This document shows, one piece after another, positions 45,576-55,300 of a stretch of 64,000 bases of DNA (position 1 is its first letter; the number at the start of each line of letters is the position of its first letter). The notes below the pieces were generated by a model, which had not been told where the DNA came from, searched no databases, and saw only the letters and a program-made list of their open reading frames with translations. The stretch spans positions 6,998,810 through 7,062,809 of the forward strand of contig NC_092051.1 in NCBI RefSeq assembly GCF_003086295.3, read 5' to 3'. Position numbers and translations under genes: made by a program. Source of the DNA: Arachis hypogaea (lineage: Eukaryota > Streptophyta > Magnoliopsida > Fabales > Fabaceae).

Positions 45576-46019
45576 TTACATTTTTACCATCACAACTAAA
45601 ACAACAACTAACAGAGAAAAAAACAGCAATCCTAACATTTGTATCATATATTTATGGGTCCTTAACTCATCCTCCAAATTGCCAATCCTCAAAGCAAGAC
45701 TGACGCTCACTTCTTTATTGTTGTATGCAGCAGTGTCTTCTAAATTTTCTTTATCATCTTCTACAATGTCTACCCATCGAAAGAACCCACACCATCTTCT
45801 TCCACTACTCTGTGAACATGAAATTTAACAGTTACCATCAAAATAGTCAACAACAAATCTTCAGAAAATACTCAAGTTGTAATTTGGGCATCCAAAGAAG
45901 GGCTTATTTGGGTGAGTTTCCGTTCCAGACCACCGGAGCACAGGACGTTGCCCACACCCACACCGCTCTGGTACTCGCGTGCCTCTACTCTAACTTGGCC
46001 TCCTTGTGGTTGATCGCAT
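45576..46019 (-). pseudogene. GRF-type zinc-finger gene of MULE-2, broken
   Basis: Starting at ATG 46019-46017 the frame reads MRSTTRRPS, then TAG (45992-45990), then SRGTRVPERCGCGQRP…FFGCPNYN. After a presumed intron (45875-45810) comes SSGRRWCGFFRWVDIVEDD, a polar helix (ALRIGNLEDELRTHKY), a hydrophobic tail (LGLLFFSLLVVVLVVMV) and a stop at 45576. The GRF pattern C.CG…CP.Y…CGFFRW is clear. The early TAG and a donor changed from GT to TT (45875-45874) show loss of function. Layout equals the MULE-1 partner gene: finger, helix, membrane tail. Confidence 0.75.
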
Positions 46020-46138
46020 AGAACTTCCCTCTCCTTCATCAGCACGTCCAACCATCCTCTGAGTTAGGGTTTAAAAATGGATTAGGGACCAAATTGATGC
46101 ATAAAGTTTTATTTGCCACATCAACCAACCGTTAGACA

Positions 46139-46320
46139 CTCCAGCGTGGCACTCATTCGCCACGTCACTCCCACCGGTAAGGAATCTGACCGAAAAATAT
46201 TAGGGGGACCACGTTGATGCATTTTTTTCAATCTAGAGGACTTAATTAGTGCAATTGGAAAGTCAGAGACTAAATCGGTGCATTTTGTGAATCTCAGGGA
46301 CTACTTTGGTGTTTAACTCA
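46139..46320. repeat. MULE-2 right terminal inverted repeat
   Basis: Inverse copy of 40377-40557. It ends GTTTAACTCA, one base longer than the left end, directly against TAAGTTAGC. Confidence 0.93.
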
Positions 46321-46873
46321 TAAGTTAGCATTCTAAATATTTTGATATTTGAAGAAAAATTTATTTACTTCTTCAATTATATTATTTATATACTAATATT
46401 AATTATTAAATTAATTATTCATATAAAAAAATATATTGAATATATTAGTTAATAGATGAATATGTAATTTTAATATTTTTTTTTTTTTTACCTTAGTTAA
46501 ATTTTTTGTTGCTTTTTTATTATATATAATTTATAAAAATTATATTCATGCTATTTTATCGGTACTTACTTTTAATTTTCATGTTTACTAGGTAGAAAAA
46601 ATATGTTATTTCAATGAATTTATGAAAGGCAGTCAAATAATATATGAATTTTTTATTGAGTATTGAATTAGACTATACAAAATAGTTAGATTATCACCTA
46701 CTAACTCATGAATTTGATGTTAGTTGTAGAATGAATATCACACTTTCATATTATTTATAGGTAGTATATATACTAAGTCTATCATTTTATATTTTAATCT
46801 TATCTACTAATTAATAATCACACACAGAATATATATCATTTATTAATATCTTCTTATATTTACATTAATAGAA

Positions 46874-47794
46874 AGAGTAATTCTCAACATACAAGTGATT
46901 TTCAATACAAGTCATACAAGTCATTTATATTCACGTCGTTTCACGTTTTTTTTGTGCCTCTTTTTCTTCTTCTTCTTTCTCCGTGCTTCCTCTTCTTTCT
47001 TCTTCTTTTTTCTCCGTGTCTCTTTTTCTTTTTTTTCGTAATTTTTCTCTCTTGTTATCATCGTCATCAACACCACCTCTTCATCCCTCTTTTTTTATTG
47101 AAATTTCTTCTCCTCTTTTCGTTTTCTCTTTCTCCTTCATCAAAATCACCAGAAAAAATGAAGAAACATTATTCAAGGTACTGTTTTACTGTTCTTCTAG
47201 ATTTTTTTCTAGATTGTCTCTGTCATGTGCCTAATCCTTAACCAACAAAACATTAAAAGATTTCAAGAAGAAATATACTGTCTCCCCTTATATTGGGTGT
47301 ATTTCTTAAATCCTTTGGGTGTATTTCTGTAATCGTTTGGTTTATTTCTGTAACTGTTTGGGTGTATTTCCGTAATCATTTGGATGTATTTCTATAATCG
47401 TTTGGGTGTATTTTTGTAATCGTTCGGGTGTATTTCTGAAGTTTCATCATCTTCAAAACAATTTCAAAGTTTGATTTCAGAAACCATGAAAATAATAAAA
47501 AAAAAAAAACAGAAGGAGATCGAAGGCAAAGAGAGAACGCTTTTCCATACAAATCATACAAGTCATTTATATTCACGCCGTTTTCACGTTTTTTTGTGCC
47601 TCTTTTTCTTCTTCTTCTTTCTCCATGCTTCCTCTTCCTCTTCTTCTTCTTCTTCTTTCTCTGTGTCTATTCTTCTTCTTTTTCGTAAAAAATGAAACGA
47701 AGATGAAACACGCGAAGATGGTTCAGTAACGCGCGTGTTAAGCTCAACTTGTAAGACTTATAAACAAAAATGATTTGTATGTGTAGCACTCCTC
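46874..47794. mobile_element. Non-autonomous hAT-like element, C/T-rich (921 bp)
   Basis: Short inverted ends (left AGAGTAATTCTCAACATACAAG, right CTTTGTATGTGTAGCACTCCTC-like, imperfect) are flanked by TAATAGAA (46866-46873) and TAATAAAA (47795-47802), 7 of 8 matching. Inside, a block with TCATTTATATTCACG…CACGTTTTTTTGTGCC followed by TTCTTC-rich sequence occurs twice (about 46921-47060 and 47560-47690). The long frames on C/T-rich DNA are not genes. Confidence 0.55.
47294..47442. repeat. Tandem repeat, 22-bp unit, about seven copies
   Basis: Units are variants of TTTGGGTGTATTTCTGTAATCG. It lies between the two C/T-rich blocks of the hAT-like element. Confidence 0.85.
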
Positions 47795-48248
47795 TAATAA
47801 AAAATGGCTACTGTGAGATTGAATAGGTATAAATATAATAATCATAAAAAATAAAGAAGAAAAAAAAGGAGGAAGAAGAAAAAAAAGAAAAAGAAAATAT
47901 AAAAAAAGACTAATAAAAAAAGAGTAAGCAAACCAAGAAAAGAGAGAAAGAAGAAAAAAAAAAGAGAAAAATAAAAGATTAAGCCAAGAGATTGGAAAAA
48001 GAGATTTTGATGGCTTTTGCAATTTATGAAGAAAAAAAAGTATTATTTATGCTCATTTTAACATAAACTGTGAAACTTTTACCACGATTTATATGCAAAT
48101 AATTTTTAAACGTAAATCGTGGAACTTCACCCATAATTTATATGTATTTAGAATACGTGGAATCATAAATTTTTAAAAAATTGCATTTTAGTATTCAAAC
48201 TCAAAAGTTGTATTTAGATAATATTAAAACTCAAATATTTTATTTTAG

Positions 48249-48352
48249 TATGGAACACGTAAACTTATAACAATTTATTTAAGAAATAGTTCACGAGTTT
48301 TTTTTAAGATACTAATTGATCAAATAAAGTAAAAAAGAAGAGAAATGTAAAA
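48249..48352. repeat. Direct repeat flanking the 8.4-kb insertion, right copy
   Basis: Same as 39776-39884 apart from shorter A runs. After it, unique sequence leads to the STR9 promoter. Confidence 0.9.
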
Positions 48353-48757
48353 GTACCACTGAGATATAATAAAATGGTACTTGTACCCCCATTCTTCTCA
48401 ATCTTGCACTACTCATCTACATATATAATGTGGTTTATTTCATATCTTAGATAATCGATAATTGGATTATTTACTCCCTTTTAAGTTCTAATTAGTAAAT
48501 TTTATAAGAATGGTCAAAATTTAGATAAATAAAAAATAGTTTTCAAAACCAACTAACCAAGTGAGTTTGACTATCCTATTTAGTTTGTCAAGTACGAGAA
48601 GCAACCGTAAATACTGCAGATATTATTTACATACAGCTGTTACCTTTAACCGGAGACAAGCAAGTACCTTAAAAATGAGATTCCGTCTGTTCTGTTGTAT
48701 TTGATTAACGGTTATTGCAGCTTCAAGCTTCGAGACTTGAGATTAGATTTTTATACT

Positions 48758-48769
48758 TGCCACGTGGCA
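48758..48769 (+). promoter_or_regulatory. G-box, perfect 12-bp palindrome
   Basis: TGCCACGTGGCA lies 123 bases upstream of the STR9 start codon. G-boxes bind bZIP and bHLH factors such as HY5 and PIFs and are common in light-responsive promoters of plastid-protein genes. That fits a chloroplast product. Confidence 0.7.
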
Positions 48770-48891
48770 TATATTCATTGCTGATACCAAATTTCATGGC
48801 CCACTATACAAAACCATTGGGTAGGGTGTGTTCACGTTAAGCTTCCATAGCTGAGAAAGAAAGAGAGAGAAGGATAACAATTCTCGGCACC

Positions 48892-51149
48892 ATGGCAGGG
48901 CCTTCTTTCTATGCCTCCTGTCTTTCCTCCTCCAGGTAACTAAATCTTCTTATCTTTATTTTATTTTACCTTTTTTTCCCTTAACATGGTGATGGTGAAA
49001 GGTTAGTGATGAATTATCAACTTCAGTCTTCATAACTACAATTTTATGATAATGTTTTTGGTTGCTAAGGGGAACAAGTGCTAAAAATGACTTGTGTTTT
49101 ATGTTTTCTTGATTACTCCATGGAGAAGTTGGGTTCTGCAATGTAACACTCAAGTTCATGTAATGCCCCTTGAACTTAGTTTTTTATGCCTAGATCATTC
49201 AATTATTTATTTTTATTTTTTTTCTTACTTCGAATGACATAAACTCTTCTTGCATGTTCAATATTTCATGAAATGACTATGGTTCAACGCTGCAAGAATT
49301 TTCACCTTTTTCCTGCATTGTTGATCACTGGGTTTGTAAACAAAGGCTTCAAAATTGTTCAGTATGATGTTTTGATTTGGAAAGCTAGAACAGCATCACA
49401 GTACATGGATAAGTTGTCTTCCATTGAGTTTATATTATTGACTAAACCCTTAATTGCTTATTATTAAACTATAGTCTATTAGGAGGGTTTTGCTTATTTT
49501 GGTTTTCAATCATATTTATGAAGAAATAGTATTTTTTTTTACTAGTTTATCCTTGGTGATTCTTCTGATGCCATACAATCTTCTCAGATTGATGCATGCC
49601 CTTTTAATGTCCAAATTATGTTCTTAATGTTTTGGCATTTTCTTAATTTCTTCTTTACAATTGTCGTTGTTTCTCACTTATAAGTATTTAAAAATTTGAA
49701 GTAGCCTACATACTAAACCATATTGATGAAAACAATGAAGGAAAAGTTCACTTAATGTTTGAACATCTATGCATACATGATTGTGAGGGATTAAGGTTGT
49801 GTTTTTCAGCAATTTGGGGACATCTTGGTTGGTATTAAAAACTCACAATGCAAGGGCCGTGCCAGGGAAACTACGCTGGAGGAGCGGTCTTACAATAAAA
49901 GCAGAAGTGAAGTTTGTTAATGCTGAACAAGCAAAGGAGCTTGTAACAGTTGATGGATATACTGTTCTAGATGTACGCGACAAAACTCAGTTTGAGAGAG
50001 CTCACATAAAATCCTGCTATCATGTGCCTCTCTTTGTTGAAAATCAAGACAATGATCCTGGTAAGGACTAAGGAATTCATCCTTTCAGATTAATTTATTC
50101 ATGCATTTTTTTACTTTTGGCCGTCTTACTTCATGATGTGATCTTTCTGTAGGTACCATTGTAAAAAGGACTCTGCACAATAATTTCTCTGGGTTGTTCT
50201 TTGGTTTACCATTCACCAAGCCGAATCCTAATTTTGTACAAACGGTCAAGAGTCAGTTTTCGCCCGAAACTAAACTTCTGGTTGTATGTCAGGAAGGACT
50301 GAGGTTTGTTTATGGCATCCTATGCGATTTCAATTCTTCATTATTTTTTATTGGCTTAAGAAATTACAAACATATGGTTCAAAGTATGATCATCATTGCA
50401 GTCTAAATGTGAGATTAGATGAATGTAAACCCAATGATGTTGTCTTGTGCTGATATTCCATTTTGTTATGAACCCAAGACTTTGCTTAAAGAGAACAAAT
50501 GTTCACCCACTTGAACCAACTATGTGAATTAAGAGTTTACTTGTATAAATTATGTAGTCAACTTGACACTTATAGAAGCCTTGGCAAAAGATGCATTATA
50601 CATGTATAAATTTGCATAGTTTGATTTTTTTTGGTGTACCTGCATTGAGTTTTATTATGCAAATGCCAATATAAGCATTTGACATTTTCATTCTACTTTG
50701 TTGTGAAGGTCTGCCGCAGCTGCAAATAAACTAGAGCAGGCCGGTTTCTCAAATGTAGCATGCATAACATCTGGCCTTCAAACTGTAAAACCAGGTTTAG
50801 CAATTCACTGACTTTTAAAACTAAATTTGTTGTTAAATAAAATTAAATTATTTTGTTAAGTGGTGAAATATTCCGATCCTGTAGGTACATTTGATTCTGT
50901 GGGATCCAAGGACTTGCAAGATGCCGGCAAAGCTGGTTTGGTGACAATCCAAGGGAAAATCTCAACTGTATTGGGAACAATTCTTGTTTGTAAGTTTTAT
51001 TCTTTTAATAAAAATTGTCTTTTTGTCACAATTTTGTGATACTTGTATTGAATTTACTTTGTGTTATGAAATTCACAGGTGCATATTTGTTCATTACCTT
51101 CTTTCCTGACCAAGCTGAGAAGATATTCCAACTGGTCCCTGCAGGCTAA
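48892..51149 (+). CDS. STR9: Chloroplast rhodanese-like domain protein (STR9-like)
   Basis: Six exons: 48892-48935, 49810-50060, 50153-50303, 50709-50794, 50885-50989 and 51079-51149; 235 residues. The start MAGPSFYASCLSSS… and the basic, Ser/Arg-rich first 45 residues look like a chloroplast transit peptide. The rhodanese domain follows (FVNAEQAKELV…YTVLDVRDKTQFERAHIKSCYHVP) with the active-site loop CQEGLRS holding the cysteine. A hydrophobic C-terminal segment (VLGTILVCAYLFITFF) suggests membrane anchoring. Rhodaneses move sulfane sulfur; the substrate is unknown. Similarity and gene order point to Arabidopsis At2g42220. Confidence 0.92.
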
Positions 51150-52397
51150 GCCTAAAATTTACATTAGAACACATTATTTACCAATTTTGGTTACCCATTT
51201 CTTTATGCAGCAGCAATGTAGCATAACTGACCAATGTGAAACTAGAGTGAAGGAATTTAGAATCATGAGATGTGAAGTGTGAAACTCAGCAAGGCATAAA
51301 CCAAATTGTGTGTCCTTCGTTGTAGTATACTCACTGTGGTGTTCCTTGCATAGATTGCCTTCATCTATATTATTCTGCTGTACAAGATAGCCTCCTTTTT
51401 TTTTTTTGTCTAGTTTTCTATGTCTTGTACTAAAGATAGTCTGCGTCATATCTATGTGGATACTATCTTAGTATATTATGAGATTTTGCTATGAGAACGA
51501 GAGCATCTTGAAGAAAAATGTGTTCATCAATTGGTAACCAATGGCTGATTGAACTACTTTGCTGTGATCATTAAGTGAAAACAATTTGGGAAAATTTTTA
51601 TTTTTCCTTTAGTGTAAATTCCTTTCTTCCTCTACCACACTTGTATACCATTTAATTTTATTGATCATATATTTCTGTTTTTTACTTTATCGAAATTAAT
51701 AATTGACAGATATGATCTTTTGTGAGTAAAATTTACTCCAAGATGAAAAAATATCTCAACAATTAAACGTCGTAACTCACATAAACCGTCAACCATGGTG
51801 CTAATCCTTCTACGGAGACAATAATTTGTAGGGAAAATACTTTATGGTGCCAAATGTTCAGCACTCCGTCGTCGTACGCAGGACAAAAAATAATTTGAGG
51901 TGTAAAGTTCATGAATACAGAGACTAATAGCAATTAACATTTTTCCAAAATTGAGCCGTTTATTTCCCTGAAGCTACCTACAAACCATCCTCGCTGGTTA
52001 CTTCGAAATCGTAAACACCAAATCGAAATAGCAAGGGTACCACCCAACAGATTGGAAAAACTCTTAAATGTTGAAAACATGCAGTACACTGGAACTCGGA
52101 AGGTGGAAATTTTTCACAAAGGCCATTAATTTAGGCTAACAAAATATTACAGTAATTATTTTCACAAACAAAGAAAAAATTACAATCAGATTAGCAATTG
52201 TATTTTTCATTCCATTTCGTGCACCGGTGATGTCACCGCATAAATAGGACGGCATTCTAATTCACGTCGTCTGATCTCAGCTACCTATGGTGCCAATAGA
52301 ATTGGCAAGAGGAATTGAAGAGGGGGTTCAAAAAGGAAACCAGAAATCTTGGTCCTGTACTATCATTAACTGCTGACACTGCATCATCTAACAGAGA
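51150..52397. other. Tail-to-tail spacer between STR9 and TBCCD1
   Basis: Contains the 3' UTRs of both convergent genes. No coding frame or mobile element recognised. Confidence 0.5.
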
Positions 52398-55300
52398 TTA
52401 ATCGCCTTGAAGACAGTAAAGCTGACGAATATTGCCAGAAGCTTCAAATATAAAAAGGGACAAATCATTAGCATTTATTGTTTTAACTTCCTCTTGGACA
52501 ATATTTAGAACAACCAGCTCTAAAAGAGCCACTAAATCCCACATTTCGCATCAGTATGCAAAATCTGAAATCAATCTTATAAGTAACTATTAACAACAAA
52601 AAAACAGACGGTTGCTTGAATAAAACTATAAAAAGGCACTGGAGAAGAGAGAAAAAGAGGCGGGAGGGGGGTGACAGTTACCATATAACCAGTCCTTGAA
52701 GTACACATGGAGAGCTGATGACAATTCCCGTTTACGATTATCTTCTAAAGGTGCTTCACGCAATAGTTCCCTTATCTCCCCTAAATTTTTTTGCTGTATA
52801 GAAGATAATAAGATTTTATAAGTTCAACAATTAGTTGAGACATAATTCACGTGAATTTGGCTCTTTAAAGCTTGAACACAAAATATATGGAAATCCAATC
52901 ACTAATATATTAATCAATTAACACTAGAGATATACATTTCTTTGCTGAGATGCCATATAAGCATCTGGTAATGTAAATGGGTTGGCTTTTGTAGATCCAG
53001 TTGACTCTTCAGACAAGTTTGGAATCTGCAAATCAAGTATGTCAACATAAAAATGGTATTACCAACTAAGAAAAAAGAAATTTGAGCGTCAACCATTCTC
53101 TACCTAAAAAGCTTTATGGAAGAAACAGATATGATACATGTCAAACAGTTCACATGCTGAAATACTTCATGCTAATAGCTTAAATAAAACAAAAATAGTT
53201 GGTTTTCCTGCTGGTCATTATCAAAAACAACAGTCATACCACAAAATTTGTGAACTGATCAGGATCCACCCGTGATGCGGACTCCGCTTGAACATCAGCA
53301 ACACCTGCAGGGTGAGATAGTGAATCATGAGGATCCACCATGCCCAGTGCTATAGGATTATCCCATTGGTTCACTGTGGGCAGAATTCCAACTTCGTTCA
53401 TATGCTCCTCCAATTGTGGGTAAAATGTGTTATAGGGAGCCACCTATGCATATTATGGAAAAGAAAGTTTTCCACCAATGAATCCACTTGACAAAAGTGC
53501 AGAGTTAAAGAAAATATGCATACAACATCAGCAGCTAGTACTGCTAGATGAAGCAGAAAAGTGAACAAAAAGTAGACCTTTGGTAAGACGGAACAGAGAT
53601 GCAGAGATATCCATCACAAATAAAAAGTGATAAACAACTGTCATAAGATTTTTAAAATAAATTCACTCTCTTTTAAGTGATATCTAAACTGCCAACATTT
53701 TATGTGTGATAACTGAGAACCATTCCAACAAGAAACTACCTTCTTTTTTAATCTTTTTCTCTGTTTACGTTAACCACACTTCTCATATAATAAGTTGCTT
53801 GAGTTTTAGAATTTAATAGTCATAACTATGTAATACCAAGAAATGGTTAAAAAAGTATTGTTAGATAATAGAAAGGCTTATGCACATCATATGCCTACAA
53901 GTACAATCCTAAAACAAGTTTTAAGCACTGCTATTAACACAATCGAACTATTTTAGTTATTCATCATGCATCACTGTCATATCACTTAATAGTACTGGCC
54001 AAGTCATAAATAGTTGACCAATATTCGCAAAGATATCATGGTCTCTTTTCAGCATCTTTAAGTAACATTTCAGTAATATACTAAAACTCAATATTTACTT
54101 TATCATGTAAAAGGCAACATGAAAAGGCAGTTCACCACATGGTTAGCAGCTTAATCAAACAAATGATAAATGAAGGAATCACCTGCAACTTATGGTTATC
54201 ACCAAGAATAAGAGGTTGCTGATTCACCCCCAAAAAGAAGACACATTCACGGCAATTAGCAATACAAATACGTTTTGCTGCAACAATCACATGAGCTCGT
54301 TCACAATGCTCTACCCTTACAGCCTGTCAGAAAAAGAAAATGCAGATGAGTCTATTTATTAGAAATGAAGCTCAGGCCAATCTAGCACACATGCAATGGT
54401 AGGAAGAAGATCAATAAGCTGCTTCCTGGTGGTCAAACGCTGTTGCATATGATGGATAGAAAATTAATTTAGATAAAAAATTTGTCAACTAACGATGTGA
54501 TTCCAAACAACAAATATTAGCAGATTACTGTTAGATGCATAAGTGTGAATGTGAATCAATCAACAATAATCATCCCTTGCACTTCCCATGCACCTGGAAG
54601 GGGTGTCTCACAGAACAAAAGCAAGCATAATATCATTTTCCACATTCCGGAATGAAATAATAATAATAACAAGTTTTCCTTCTATTAGTACCAGATTCAT
54701 CAAGGCACTCAAAAGCTGAACACAAAACCCCTTGTTACTTTTCAGGTGTTACCTTCCCAACTGCTCCCAGAACTATTGTAGAATCTGAGCATCCATACAC
54801 AGTGGCATATCGCAAAGGTGCTAAAATGTAGATGGCTGACTCATGGCAATTTACAACCTGCAATAACCAAACACAACTTATGTTAACGTAACTACTTCCA
54901 CAATAATCTCAAGTGATAAAATGTCCACAAGCACTTTGAATAACATCCAAATCATGAAGCTAAATCTAAATCTAGTTATACAACTTGCATGGAATAGAGA
55001 TTATGCTTAAGGAAGACAAATGCTAGAAGTCCAAGTCCAATATCAAATATTAATTTAACTGGAAGACTTCACGCAATGTTAGGATCATTAGTCAAATGCG
55101 TGAGAAAACAAACCTTAACAGAGGAACCTTTAATGTCAGATGCATGCTTCACATATGAGGATTTAGAAACCCCTTCAATGAAACTTGGAGCTCTAGTACT
55201 TGTTGAGACCTTTACTGGGGCATTGCATGCATCAGTCATAGCAACATCCTGGTCAGAGGCACTAGCTGGGCCATTTTCCTTGGAAGAAGTCCGTTCAGAA

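Larger units (their letters stand above)
40377..46320. mobile_element. MULE-2: Mutator-like transposon with two genes and a 9-bp target duplication
   Basis: Inverted ends of about 181 bp (40377-40557 and 46139-46320) differ at only a few positions. The 9-base duplication TAAGTTAGC is perfect (40368-40376 and 46321-46329). Inside are a plus-strand MuDR-type transposase gene (41155-45182) and a minus-strand GRF zinc-finger gene (46019-45576), convergent as in MULE-1. Total 5.9 kb. Confidence 0.95.
39885..48248. mobile_element. Composite inverted-repeat insertion (8.4 kb) holding MULE-2 and a hAT element
   Basis: The outer ends are inverted copies of about 210 bases: left TACTAAAATAAAATATTTGA (39893), right its exact inverse at the junction with 48249. 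The arms also share CCACGATTTACGTT and ATTTGCATA. Removing MULE-2 and the hAT-like element leaves about 1.5 kb. No 8-10 bp duplication is seen; instead a direct repeat of 104-109 bp flanks the insert. Confidence 0.8.

Noticed and set aside
47294..47442. Regular repeats considered as a CRISPR-like array
   Set aside because: The 22-bp units are head-to-tail without spacers, in a plant transposon; a plain tandem repeat.
46954..48022. Several long frames rich in F, L and S
   Set aside because: They follow the TTCTTC-type low-complexity DNA in all three frames and have no domain.
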